NCBI GenBank assembly: GCA_900550285.1
Contig: URRW01000013.1
Location: 1 to 59,496 of the forward strand
Direction: 5' to 3'
DNA from: an uncultured Lachnospiraceae bacterium
GTDB lineage: Bacteria > Bacillota > Clostridia > Lachnospirales > Lachnospiraceae
DNA: 59,496 bases
The notes under the pieces were generated by a model. That model ran no database searches. It saw only the letters and a program-made list of their open reading frames with translations, and was not told the origin of the DNA. How positions within the stretch are numbered: position 1 is the first letter of the stretch; every line of letters begins with the position of its first letter. Below are positions 31,856-40,102 of this stretch, one piece after another. Both the position numbers and the translations under genes were made by a program.

Positions 31856-32743
31856 CTATTCAAATAAAATTTCAATACTGCCCATGGAAGTTTCCAGATC
31901 CATCTGCCAGCCAGCGCCATAGCTGACCGTTTTTTCCCTGCCGTCCGCAGCGCCGTATTTTTCGCCGCCGATGCTGATTTCTCCCATTTCCGAGCGGATC
32001 GTATACTGGAAGTCCTCCTTTTTCTGGGAAAGCTTAAGGGTCACGTTTCCCATCTCGCAGTCCGCCTCCACAGCGCCTTCTATCGTTCCCGCAAATACGA
32101 TGTTCCCCATATTTGCTTCCGCTTTCAGCCCCTTCAGCGTCCCTTCTGCGATCTCTACATTTCCCATTTCGCCAGAGGTCTCCGCCGTATCCGCTTTCAG
32201 CCTCCCAAGCTCGATCGAGCCCATTTCCGCGTCCAGCACCACCGTTTCTGCCGACAGCGTTTCCGCAGATATATATCCCAGATCCGCGTCCAGCGCTGCC
32301 CGCTTCCATTCCGTTCCGGCAGGCACGGTAAGCGTCAGTTCCCTGCCGTTTGTCTTTTTATATTTTTTGTGCTGTCCCACGTCCTTTAAATACAGCGTCC
32401 CGTTTTCCACATAGCACTGAATCCGGTCTGCATTTCTTCCTTTCAGGGAAATCCTCCCGGCTTCTCCCTCTGTAATCTTCAGACCGTGGACGCCGATCTC
32501 GGCGTCCAGAGCCTCCGGCATTTCATCAAAAACGATCTCTGTTTCAAAATCCCCGCTGAATACTTCCTGCTCCATGTTTGGTTCCTCCCCGTCGTAATCG
32601 CCGACGTCTGCCCAGTCCGGCGAAGCGTTCATCCTTCCAAGCTCCAACGTGCCTCCCATGGCGGAGCCGATCCCCATCAGGACTGCGCCCGCCCCGATGC
32701 AGCCTGCCGCTGCGATCAGTATGGTTTTTACCTTTTTATTCAT
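31856..32743 (-). CDS. DUF4097-family beta-helix-like protein
   Basis: A 295-residue protein with an N-terminal membrane helix (about 6-28) and a repetitive beta region of DUF4097/DUF4098 type. Short repeats with a conserved E-M-G core (AEMGSIELG, GEMGNVEIAE, ANMGNIVFAG, CEMGNVTLK, SEMGEISIGG, TSMGSIEIL) are spaced about 20 residues apart from residue 175 to the end, as expected of a parallel beta-helix. The start at 32743 overlaps the DUF1700 gene by 8 bases and has GGGGGA 8 bases upstream. It probably works in envelope-stress sensing with the DUF1700 and PspC proteins; that is inference from the operon. Confidence 0.8.
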   Translation of the reverse strand: MNKKVKTILIAAAGCIGAGAVLMGIGSAMGGTLELGRMNASPDWADVGDYDGEEPNMEQEVFSGDFETEIVFDEMPEALDAEIGVHGLKITEGEAGRISLKGRNADRIQCYVENGTLYLKDVGQHKKYKKTNGRELTLTVPAGTEWKRAALDADLGYISAETLSAETVVLDAEMGSIELGRLKADTAETSGEMGNVEIAEGTLKGLKAEANMGNIVFAGTIEGAVEADCEMGNVTLKLSQKKEDFQYTIRSEMGEISIGGEKYGAADGREKTVSYGAGWQMDLETSMGSIEILFE

Positions 32744-33413
32744 CCTTTCCATCCCCCTTTCTGCGCAGCAGCCTGCTGCACACATTTACCGCGCCCCGGA
32801 AGGCTTTCGGACACACCCTTACGATCAGCCAGCCAAAAAGCAGGGCGCACAAAACGCCAAGCCCGATCGTCACAAGGCTCATCCCCACGCCCAGCACCGC
32901 TCCCGCCGGAAACGCTGCCGCGTCCACAACAGAAGCGACCAGCGCGCAGATCCCTGCGGCGACGCACACAACGCCCACCAAAAACATCACGCCCAGAAGG
33001 ATCACAGCCGTCAGCGTCAGCGCAAAAACGACCGCCAAAAGGGAAATTCCCACCGGGATCACGACAGGCACTGCAAAAATACACAAAATCACAATGAGCG
33101 CGATCATTCCCCCCGACATTTTTGATTTTTTGCCGCCGTGGTAACGCTCCTTTAAGCTTTCCCGGCGGGGCTCCTGTTCCTGAAAGCCGGTTTCCGAAAA
33201 ACCCCCGCTTTCGCCGCCGTCCTCCTTTAATCCCTGCCGGATCGATTCCGCCAGCCCGTCGGGGCTTCCCAGCTCCTCCAACACCGCAGCCTCGTTTTCA
33301 ACTCCCGCAGCGTCCAGATAATCGTTATAATACTGCAGCGCCTCTGCCCGCTCGTTTTCCGGCAGATCGGAAAGCAGGGCTTCCAGACGGCGCATAAATT
33401 CTTTTCTCTCCAT
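32736..33413 (-). CDS. DUF1700 (HAAS-domain) membrane protein
   Basis: A 225-residue protein. The N-terminal HAAS helix bundle (residues 1-65, for example LLSDLPENERAEALQYYNDY) is followed by a linker and several hydrophobic segments (about 105-205). HAAS proteins commonly accompany PadR regulators and are thought to transmit membrane state. The ATG at 33413 overlaps the padR stop by one base (TGATG), so translation is coupled. It overlaps the DUF4097 gene at its end. Confidence 0.85.
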   Translation of the reverse strand: MERKEFMRRLEALLSDLPENERAEALQYYNDYLDAAGVENEAAVLEELGSPDGLAESIRQGLKEDGGESGGFSETGFQEQEPRRESLKERYHGGKKSKMSGGMIALIVILCIFAVPVVIPVGISLLAVVFALTLTAVILLGVMFLVGVVCVAAGICALVASVVDAAAFPAGAVLGVGMSLVTIGLGVLCALLFGWLIVRVCPKAFRGAVNVCSRLLRRKGDGKDE

Positions 33414-33733
33414 CAATAAATTCCTCCCTCAAACAGAGCCGTGATCTTTTTGGAATATTTTTTCCATTCCTCCCGATACAGCCCCAGCTGCACGCTGCCT
33501 TTCCCGGTGATCTGATAATATCTCCGGTTGCGTCCGCCGCACTCCATGTCATAGACTTCCAGACAGCCGTCCTTTTGCAGCCTGCGCAGCACCGGATACA
33601 GCGTGGATTCCGAAAGCCCGATTGCCTGACGCACCTCCTGCGTGATCTTGTAGCCGTAGGTTCCCTGCTCTTCCCGGGAAACGACGGCTAAAACGATCGC
33701 ATCCAAAAGGGCTGCTCCTGTGTTAAAAACCAT
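33413..33733 (-). CDS. PadR-family transcriptional regulator
   Basis: A 106-residue winged helix-turn-helix protein. Recognition features are LLDAIVLAVVSREEQGTYGY, QAIGLSESTLYPVLRRLQKD (about 40-59) and GGRNRRYYQITGKG (about 69-82). The start at 33733 (MVFNTGAALLD) has a GGAAG site; the longer open frame to 33889 runs through the promoter region. It heads an operon with DUF1700, DUF4097 and PspC genes and probably represses it through the direct repeats at 33802-33844. Confidence 0.9.
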   Translation of the reverse strand: MVFNTGAALLDAIVLAVVSREEQGTYGYKITQEVRQAIGLSESTLYPVLRRLQKDGCLEVYDMECGGRNRRYYQITGKGSVQLGLYREEWKKYSKKITALFEGGIY

Positions 33734-33801
33734 CTGACCGCTTCCTTTCTGACAAAATTGCTTCTTTTCAGAAGCTACCCTCCGTGTACAAAGGTATATC
33801 T

Positions 33802-33844
33802 TGTATAATATTGTTTCTACCAATAATATATTCTGTATAATATT
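33802..33844. promoter_or_regulatory. Direct repeats upstream of padR, candidate operator
   Basis: TGTATAATATT occurs at 33802-33812 and again at 33834-33844, 32 bases apart (three helical turns), within the AT-rich promoter region of the padR operon. Both copies read as -10-like TATAAT on the plus strand and ATTATA on the minus strand. Confidence 0.5.
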
Positions 33845-34032
33845 ATTTATCAACGATAGTTCCCGGAAAAACGTCCGAAAAAAGGGCAAAGAATTTCTGA
33901 AGATTTTCTAAAGAGGGAGGAGATCTCGGTTTCAGAGAAAGGCAGGCAGAGACGGGCGCAGGGCAAAGGATTTCCGTTTCGCTCACAGGGGCTTTTGCCG
34001 GCAGAAAAGGAAACGGCTGCCAGAAGGAAAAA

Positions 34033-34082
34033 GTCCTCCGCGTCTCCAAAGAAAAGCATCCTTGGAAACGCAGAGGACTTTT
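34033..34082. terminator. Terminator downstream of the FolT-like gene
   Basis: AAAAGTCCTCyGCGT(y)TCC-type arms on both sides of a loop containing aagcatcctt give about 15 pairs with one or two mismatches, flanked by A-rich and T-rich runs. It ends the ECF S-component gene on the minus strand. Confidence 0.7.
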
Positions 34083-34095
34083 ATTTTTCAGCTTT

Positions 34096-34680
34096 TCAAT
34101 TTTTATTCCGCGCGCGCTTTGCGGGGCGGAAGATTTTGAGCATCCGGAATACGCCCGCGCGTTCCAGCACGCTCAGCACCGTGTAAAGGATCAGGGAATC
34201 GATCGGCGTTTTCACGATATTTTTGATCAGGCGCGCCGGAAGCATCGCCAAAAATCCTTTGCCATACACCGAAGAAAGCCAGAACGTCCCCAGCAGCACG
34301 TTGACAAACAGCGCCACCGTCAGCTCCGCCGCAAGGATCCTCCAATAGCTCGTCGGCTTATGGTAGAGAAAGCACCCGTAGATCAGCCCCGCCAGCAGGC
34401 AGTTTAACGTCAGCCCGGGAATCCATGCGCCGTCGGGATACAGAAAAAGCTTCACAATATCCATCATTCCCGCAAACAGGCTTCCCACGACCGGGCCAAA
34501 CAGCACATCCACCATTTCGTTTGGCAGACCCGCCACGCCGACCTTCAGATAAGGCCCCAGCCGGATCGTAAATGAGTTCAGGATCAGCGCAAGAGCGGCA
34601 AAAAGCCCGCACGCTGTAAGCGTGCGGATATGCCTGAACTCCCGCGCGGAATCCGTAAAAAGGGCTGCAAATTTCTTCAT
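34096..34680 (-). CDS. ECF transporter S component, FolT-like (folate)
   Basis: A 194-residue membrane protein with about six helices. The segment ALALILNSFTIRLGPYLKVG and the following GLPNEMVDVLFGPVVGSLFAG, then FLYPDGAWIPGLTLNCLLAG, fit the folate-specific S component FolT. It would bind folate and dock on a shared EcfAA'T module. The start at 34680 has a perfect AGGAGG site. No folate (THF) riboswitch is seen in the 120 bases upstream. It is a single-gene unit with its own terminator. Confidence 0.8.
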   Translation of the reverse strand: MKKFAALFTDSAREFRHIRTLTACGLFAALALILNSFTIRLGPYLKVGVAGLPNEMVDVLFGPVVGSLFAGMMDIVKLFLYPDGAWIPGLTLNCLLAGLIYGCFLYHKPTSYWRILAAELTVALFVNVLLGTFWLSSVYGKGFLAMLPARLIKNIVKTPIDSLILYTVLSVLERAGVFRMLKIFRPAKRARNKN

Positions 34681-34950
34681 CGCAATTCCTCCTTCTACAG
34701 ACCTCACGCTGCAAAAGGAGATATTTTCCGCAGTTTTATAAGACGATTAGGCGCATCCTGCTTTTTTTTGCAGCCTGCCCTTTGTCTGTTTTCTGCGGTT
34801 CATCTTCTGCTGCAGCGAGATGCGGCCCGCATACCGCAAGCGCCCGCCTGACGCGGCGCTTTTCGTCCCGTGAGCAACTCTCTGTCCCATGGGCACTTAA
34901 CGCATACGAACCTACTCTGCAATCTGATTTTAAGATTTGGGCATGAAAAT

Positions 34951-34981
34951 GCCCTGCTACAAATCCGTATTATAGCAGGGC
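34951..34981 (-). terminator. 9-bp perfect hairpin downstream of the Rpn remnant
   Basis: GCCCTGCTA (34951-34959) pairs with TAGCAGGGC (34973-34981). On the minus strand it is followed by ATTTTCAT, a short T-tract. It is the only feature I see in the interval between the FolT-like gene and the Rpn remnant (34681-35001). Confidence 0.5.
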
Positions 34982-35001
34982 AGAAACGAAAGCACAAGAT
35001 A

Positions 35002-35620
35002 TTATTGTTTTTTCAGATCGGACTCGTTTTTCATCCGGCAATCTAATTTTTTTAATTCCGCTTCAAAATCGCTTTCGGACATACCGGCATGCGCCGCAGC
35101 ATCCCGGACATTCAGGACTCCTTCCCGGACAAGCCCTGCCAGAGTACGTATCATTCCCGATATTTCCCCTTCCGGATACATTCTGTTACCGCATGGTCTA
35201 CCGCATCCTCAATCCGCTCCGTCTCTTTATAGCGGCGTACACATGAAATAAACTGGCTATACTCCTTCAACGTCCTGCCTCGTTCCATCAGCTCTCTGTT
35301 ATAACCGTCGTTAATATTGATCTGCAGTACCCTTATTGGCGCGCAATATAGAAAAGATCCCTCAGCGGCATGTTCGGGTTAATGCTGGACTGATGCTCAT
35401 ACAGGCTGATTTCCGACATCAAAATAAATGAAATGTCGTTCTTCATCCCCATATAAATCGCGCTGTCGAGAGTTGTGATTTCCAGATCCTCTTCATTCTC
35501 ATAGCTCGTCCCGTTCAATCCGTTATAAAGCTCCAGCAAATGTTTCTTTTCCTGAAACAGCCGCCTGAATACCGTATCCTTATGCTCCCTGTTCACATAC
35601 TGCATGCTGTCTTTCTTCAT
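35002..35620 (-). pseudogene. Rpn-family recombination-promoting nuclease, decayed
   Basis: The N-terminus is intact (MKKDSMQYVNREHKDTVFRR, then LELYNGLNGTSYENEEDL and YEHQSSINPNMPLRDLFYIA), which is the standard start of Rpn/PD-(D/E)XK transposase-like nucleases. A stop follows at 35333. Beyond it the minus strand still encodes family C-terminal text in another frame: LQININDGYNRELMERGRTL, then AVDHAVTECIRKGKYRE ending in TGA, and in a third frame LAGLVREGVLNVRDAAAHAG to the final stop at 35002. About 100 central residues, including the usual catalytic stretch, are missing. The gene has thus lost an internal segment and carries at least one frameshift. The start at 35620 has an AAGGAG site. 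Confidence 0.8.
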
Positions 35621-35902
35621 AAAACCGCTCCTTCCCGCATATCTGCCTTTTGTGTCTGCAGGAAGAGCCGTTATGTCCGGAATGCCGTCATACGGAACAA
35701 TTACTGACATTCCTACTTTCCGTCCCTCCTGCCTGTTATAAATAGGTAATTTCAAGCATAGAGTTCCGAAAAGATATAAGATGTCAAAGATGGCTTAAAC
35801 GCCCGGATTTTTCATGAAATTTATGCTCATATACAGCGTATCACAGAAACAGGGCGGACGCAATCATAAAAAACAGCTCTTTATAATGGAAAAAATATCT
35901 CT

Positions 35903-37489
35903 TTACAATACAGTAATCCTCCCGTCCTTTACCTCCAGAATCTGATCGTAGCAGCCCATCAGCTCCGGAATGAGCTTATGTTCAATATTGATCACCGTCA
36001 TTCCCTTATCCCGCAGCATCCATTCTTCAATCTCCCGGCTGCTCTTTGCATCCACGGCAGAGGTCGCCTCATCCATCAGGATAAAATCCTGTTTCCGCAA
36101 AAGCACCCTTGCCAGCGACAGCTTCTGGCGCTCCCCGCCGGAAATATTTTCCTGCGTGTCCCGGTATGCTTCGGTCAGGCTGTGCGTTTCCAGAAAACGC
36201 CCCATTCCCAGCTCCTTCATGACCGCTTCCGCCTCCTGCTTTTTCCCGTCCGGTTCATAAAACGTCAGGTTGTCCAAAAGCGTTGCGTTCATCAAATACG
36301 GCGTCTGCAAAAGGATCCCGATCCGGTCAAAATAGCTGTCGTCCAGCTCCCTTAATTCCGTCCCGTTTATCAGAATCTCTCCCTCATAGCCGTCCTCGAT
36401 CCGGCTCATCAGCTTAAACAGCGTGCTCTTTCCGCTCCCGTTTTCCCCGCGGATCAGATATTTTTTGCCCGCCTCAAAGGTAACGTTCACATCCCGGAAA
36501 ATCTCTTTTTCCCCATAAGAAAAAGAAACGTTTCTCAATTCGATGGAACGGATCTTCCCGCATGTCTTTTTCGCGGAATCCTCCGCCCCGGAACCGTTTT
36601 TTTCATGCAGGATCTTTTTGCGGATGTCCCTGACAGAATTCATGTCGTTTAGCTGGTATGCGATGCTGTTGCTGGGGATTGCCAGCATTTCCGACAGCTG
36701 CAGCGCCGCAACAAGCGCCCCCAGCTGCATTTCTCCTGCCGCGATCATCCAGATCCCTACTCCCACCAGCGCAATCTCTCCAAGGTATGCCAGCCCGCTG
36801 ATCGAAAGGTTGATCCCGACCCGCGTTTTTCCTTCCGCAAGCTTTGCCGCCGCCGTCTCCCGGTTGCTTTTTTCCACCGCGTCCCGCATCCGGTTCTCCG
36901 CATGGTTGACCTTGACGGTGTAATAGCCGGAAATAAAGTTGCGGATCATCATGTTTAAATGCTCCAGGCTCTGCACATACAGCCCCGTGCGCCGCTGCAT
37001 CCGCTTTCCCTGCAGACTCGAGGCAAGCACCGGCAGAAAGGTAAACAAAAGGATCAGCACCGCCAGCTTTCCATTGATGTAAAACAGCGCAGCAATGCTC
37101 GTCACCAGCACAAGAATGCTGTACAAAAATTCCAGCCGTTCCACAAAATAGCTTTCCACAAGCATATCGATCTCCTGACTTAAAATCGTCAGGTAATTCT
37201 GCTCCGTTTCCTCCCGGAACTTTTTCATCGGCATCCGCGCGATCCGGTCCACATATTTTTTCTTTAAAAACGCCGCCTTGTCCGCCTGATACTTCGTCAT
37301 AAAAAACTGACGCAGCATTTCAAATACCACGATGCCGATACAGCCTGCGATATACAAGCAAAAGCTGTACAAAAGCCCCGTCCCGCCGTTTGTGCAGGCG
37401 TCGACCGTATCCTGCAGCCATATCGGCTTTACCGCCGTGCACACAGCCAGCAGGATGGAAAAAGAATTACTAAAACAGACATTTTTCAT
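35903..37489 (-). CDS. ABC exporter, fused permease-ATPase, N-terminally short
   Basis: A 528-residue half-transporter. The membrane part (to about 290) shows five or six helices but starts almost inside the first one, so the usual cytoplasmic N-terminus of 15-30 residues is missing. The ATPase has Walker A GENGSGKST near residue 350, signature NISGGERQKLSLAR near 448, Walker B FILMDEATSAVD near 470 and the switch His in INIEHKLIPE. Its ATG lies inside the end of the HEPN gene (20-base overlap) with GGGGAG directly abutting, so translation probably depends on the HEPN frame. It is followed by about 150 bases with no gene. Substrate unknown. Confidence 0.85.
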   Translation of the reverse strand: MKNVCFSNSFSILLAVCTAVKPIWLQDTVDACTNGGTGLLYSFCLYIAGCIGIVVFEMLRQFFMTKYQADKAAFLKKKYVDRIARMPMKKFREETEQNYLTILSQEIDMLVESYFVERLEFLYSILVLVTSIAALFYINGKLAVLILLFTFLPVLASSLQGKRMQRRTGLYVQSLEHLNMMIRNFISGYYTVKVNHAENRMRDAVEKSNRETAAAKLAEGKTRVGINLSISGLAYLGEIALVGVGIWMIAAGEMQLGALVAALQLSEMLAIPSNSIAYQLNDMNSVRDIRKKILHEKNGSGAEDSAKKTCGKIRSIELRNVSFSYGEKEIFRDVNVTFEAGKKYLIRGENGSGKSTLFKLMSRIEDGYEGEILINGTELRELDDSYFDRIGILLQTPYLMNATLLDNLTFYEPDGKKQEAEAVMKELGMGRFLETHSLTEAYRDTQENISGGERQKLSLARVLLRKQDFILMDEATSAVDAKSSREIEEWMLRDKGMTVINIEHKLIPELMGCYDQILEVKDGRITVL

Positions 37490-37874
37490 CTCCCCGTTTC
37501 TTTTCCAAATATTTTCTTATTACTATAAAAAGTTCTTTTGCGTTCTCATATTGTTCCTCGGCATCCGTCTTTGAAGCAATAAAAAAATCATCATAATCAC
37601 AGCTGTTCCGTATTTGAAAAGCATTCTGAACATACTTCGAATACTTCACATCAAAAATTCCTGTTTTAATATACTCCTTCTGAAAAAAAGCAATTACTGC
37701 CGCATGTTTTGAAAAGTCCATATTTCTTGTCGCAAGAACTGCCCTTACTGCCGAAAAAATAGCATAGTACGACCGCCCAATTGAATCCCTGTACTGCCCC
37801 TCCTTTAATAAAATCTGTGCCGACCTTAATTTTTCCGCCGCAGTATTCATCCGGTGTATCACAAGATCATCCAA
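37470..37874 (-). CDS. HEPN-domain protein (toxin-like partner of an MNT pair)
   Basis: A 134-residue helical protein of the PF05168 HEPN type. Conserved patches are AAEKLRSAQILLKEGQYRDS and RSYYAIFSAVRAVL; the C-terminal patch is RNSCDYDDF, the D-Y variant rather than the RNase-type R-X4-6-H, so nuclease activity is doubtful. The start is TTG at 37874 with GGGGAG five bases upstream, overlapping the stop of the nucleotidyltransferase gene by 8 bases. HEPN proteins in such pairs act as toxins or substrate-binding partners that the MNT protein modifies. Its 3' end overlaps the ABC exporter start. Confidence 0.85.
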   Translation of the reverse strand: MDDLVIHRMNTAAEKLRSAQILLKEGQYRDSIGRSYYAIFSAVRAVLATRNMDFSKHAAVIAFFQKEYIKTGIFDVKYSKYVQNAFQIRNSCDYDDFFIASKTDAEEQYENAKELFIVIRKYLEKKRGDEKCLF

Positions 37875-38205
37875 TTTTTCTCCCCTCCTCTTCTATATTT
37901 CTATAATATGGCAGCGATTCCCTGTACCGCATAAACTCATCATAGGGAATAACCATCGGAGAAACAACCACATCATTTTCCAATCCCAGATCCGCAGACA
38001 AATCCCAGATCTGCCTCAGCTTCTTTTGCAGCTCTTCCCTCTTTCCTTTCACGATCGCCACAATATCAATATCCGATCCTTCGTCAAAATCTCCCCGCGC
38101 ATAAGAACCATACAGCACGATCTTTACAACATTTGTACCGTATATTGAAAAATAGCATTCCCTCATCTGTTCCGTTATTTTATCCAGCTGCCGCCTTGTA
38201 CACAT
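37867..38205 (-). CDS. MNT-type nucleotidyltransferase (antitoxin-like)
   Basis: A 112-residue minimal nucleotidyltransferase. The hallmark is YGSYARGDFDEGSDIDI (residues 32-48), with the GS turn and two metal-binding Asp of the pol-beta fold; a third acidic residue is in the DVVVSPMV strand. MNT proteins paired with HEPN proteins transfer nucleotides to the HEPN partner and neutralise it. The start has a GGAGGTGA site. It leads a three-gene operon (MNT, HEPN, ABC exporter) with a strong promoter. Confidence 0.9.
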   Translation of the reverse strand: MCTRRQLDKITEQMRECYFSIYGTNVVKIVLYGSYARGDFDEGSDIDIVAIVKGKREELQKKLRQIWDLSADLGLENDVVVSPMVIPYDEFMRYRESLPYYRNIEEEGRKIG

Positions 38206-38258
38206 ACCGCTGTCACCTCCGTTTTTTTACGCATGCTTTATTCCCAATACCTGTTTTT

Positions 38259-38288
38259 ATTATATTGCGCCCAAATATCCCGAGTCAA
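38259..38288 (-). promoter_or_regulatory. Promoter of the MNT-HEPN-ABC operon
   Basis: On the minus strand TTGACT (38283-38288) and TATAAT (38259-38264) with an 18-base spacer, 54 bases upstream of the nucleotidyltransferase start. Confidence 0.7.
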
Positions 38289-38346
38289 TCCTCATTCCCG
38301 TATTTGTCCCACAGCCCTCTTTTTGGCTGCATCCGGCTTGTTCTTT

Positions 38347-40101
38347 TCACCCCGCATACTGGCTGTTATACAGCTCCGCATAAAATCCGCCCTTTGCAAG
38401 CAGCTCCGTATGCTTTCCCTGCTCGATGATCTTTCCGTCCTTCATCACAAGGATCACGTCCGCGCTGCGGATCGTTGAAAGCCTGTGCGCCACGATGAAG
38501 CTCGTGCGTCCCTCCATCAGCTTTGCAAAAGCGTTCTGGATCTTTAATTCCGTTCGGGTGTCGATGGAGGAGGTCGCCTCGTCCAAAATCAGCATCGGCG
38601 GGCGGCACAGCATCACGCGGGTAATGCAGAGAAGCTGCTTCTGCCCTTGGGACAGCCCGCCTCCGTCCTCCCCGATTACCGTGTCATAGCCCTCCGGCAG
38701 ACGCATGATAAAGCTGTGGGCATGACACGCCTTTGCTGCGGCAACGATCTCCTCGTCCGACGCATCCGGCTTTCCGATCGAGATGTTTTCCCGTACCGTC
38801 CCGGCACGCAGCCACGTTTCCTGCAGTACCATGCCGTATCCGGCGCGCAGGCTGCGCCTTGTCAGCTCCCGAATATCCGTATCCTCCACCCGGATACTGC
38901 CTTCATCCACATCATAAAAACGCATCAGCAGGTTGATTACCGTCGTCTTTCCGCAGCCTGTCGGCCCCACGATGGCGACGCGCTGCCCAGGCTTTACATC
39001 CAGATTGAAATGCTCGATCAGCTTATTCTCTTTGGAATAGGAAAAGGACACGTCCTTTAGCTCCACGCTTCCTTTTATATCAGAAAGGCTTACGGCGTCC
39101 TCCCTTTCCGGCGTCTGGGGCTCTTCCCCGATCAGCTCAAATACCCGCCCCGCGCAGGCGATCGCGTTCTGCAGCTCCGTTACCACGCCGGAAATCTCGT
39201 TAAAGGGCTTCGTATACTGGTTTGCATAGCTTAAAAAGCTGGAAAGCTGCCCTACCGTCAGCCGTCCCTGTATGGCGGCAAGCGCGCCGAAAATCCCCAC
39301 GCCCGTATATACGAGGCTGTTGACAAAGCGGGTCGCCGGATTGGTCAGGGACGAAAAAAAGATTGCCTTTAACGAGCAGTCCTTCAGCCTGCCGTTGATC
39401 TCGTCAAACTGTTCCAGCGCCTCTGCCTCATGCCCGAACGCCTGCACGACCTTCTGCCCGCCGATCATTTCCTCGATCAGCGCCGTCTGCTCCCCGCGCG
39501 TCTCGGACTGCGCCCGGAACATCTTAAACGTCCGTTTTGCGATAAAAGAAGCCACCAGCAGGGAAACCGGCGTTACCACCAAAACCACAACCGTAATGCT
39601 TATATTGACCGAAAACATAAAACCGAGCGTTCCCAGAATCGTGATCACGCCCGAAAAAAGCTGGGTAAATCCCATCAATAACCCGTCTGCGAACTGATCC
39701 ACATCCGCGATTACCCGGCTTACGATCTCCCCGTGCGGATGGGAATCAATATATTTTAGCGGCAGGATGCCGAGCTTTTCAAAGGCTTCGTTGCGCACGT
39801 CCCGCACGATCTGATAGGTCAGCTTGTTGTTGCACACGTTCATAAGCCACTGGGAAAGCGCCGTCACGCCGATCACAAGCCCCATCTGAAAAAGCACCCG
39901 TCCCACGCCTTCAAAATCCACGCTTCCCGGCCCTGCAATGCAGTCTATCCCCTTTCCGGTCAGAAGCGGAAGATAGAGCGTTCCCGCTGTCGTTATCCCC
40001 GCCAGCACAAGGGAAAGGAGCACAAAAAAGCGGTACGGCTTCATATATAAAAACACCTTTTTCAGCGTCCGGCGCTGTGCTTCATCCATCTTTTTTGCCA
40101 T
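38347..40101 (-). CDS. Heterodimeric ABC exporter, subunit with competent Walker B
   Basis: A 584-residue fused permease-ATPase. Six membrane helices occupy about residues 20-300. In the ATPase: Walker A GPTGCGKTT near 373, signature LSQGQKQLL (Gln instead of the second Gly), Walker B LILDEATSSID with the catalytic Glu, and switch His in VAHRLSTI. Together with the upstream gene it shows the asymmetric pattern of TM287/288-type heterodimers: this subunit gives the catalytic Walker B, the partner gives the canonical signature. The start at 40101 (MAKKMDEAQ) follows one base after the partner stop and has a GGGAGAG site. Probable multidrug or lipid exporter. Confidence 0.92.
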   Translation of the reverse strand: MAKKMDEAQRRTLKKVFLYMKPYRFFVLLSLVLAGITTAGTLYLPLLTGKGIDCIAGPGSVDFEGVGRVLFQMGLVIGVTALSQWLMNVCNNKLTYQIVRDVRNEAFEKLGILPLKYIDSHPHGEIVSRVIADVDQFADGLLMGFTQLFSGVITILGTLGFMFSVNISITVVVLVVTPVSLLVASFIAKRTFKMFRAQSETRGEQTALIEEMIGGQKVVQAFGHEAEALEQFDEINGRLKDCSLKAIFFSSLTNPATRFVNSLVYTGVGIFGALAAIQGRLTVGQLSSFLSYANQYTKPFNEISGVVTELQNAIACAGRVFELIGEEPQTPEREDAVSLSDIKGSVELKDVSFSYSKENKLIEHFNLDVKPGQRVAIVGPTGCGKTTVINLLMRFYDVDEGSIRVEDTDIRELTRRSLRAGYGMVLQETWLRAGTVRENISIGKPDASDEEIVAAAKACHAHSFIMRLPEGYDTVIGEDGGGLSQGQKQLLCITRVMLCRPPMLILDEATSSIDTRTELKIQNAFAKLMEGRTSFIVAHRLSTIRSADVILVMKDGKIIEQGKHTELLAKGGFYAELYNSQYAG

Positions 40102-40102
40102 G

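Noticed and set aside
34681..34800. THF riboswitch upstream of the FolT-like gene
   Set aside because: None of the conserved THF aptamer segments can be found in the 120 bases before the gene.
34800..34997. Minus-strand 65-residue frame between FolT and the Rpn remnant
   Set aside because: No ribosome binding site and it runs through the perfect hairpin at 34951-34981.
35621..35755. N-terminal extension of the Rpn remnant to 35755
   Set aside because: MKKDSMQYVNREHKD at 35620 is the family start and has an AAGGAG site; the upstream codons do not match the family.
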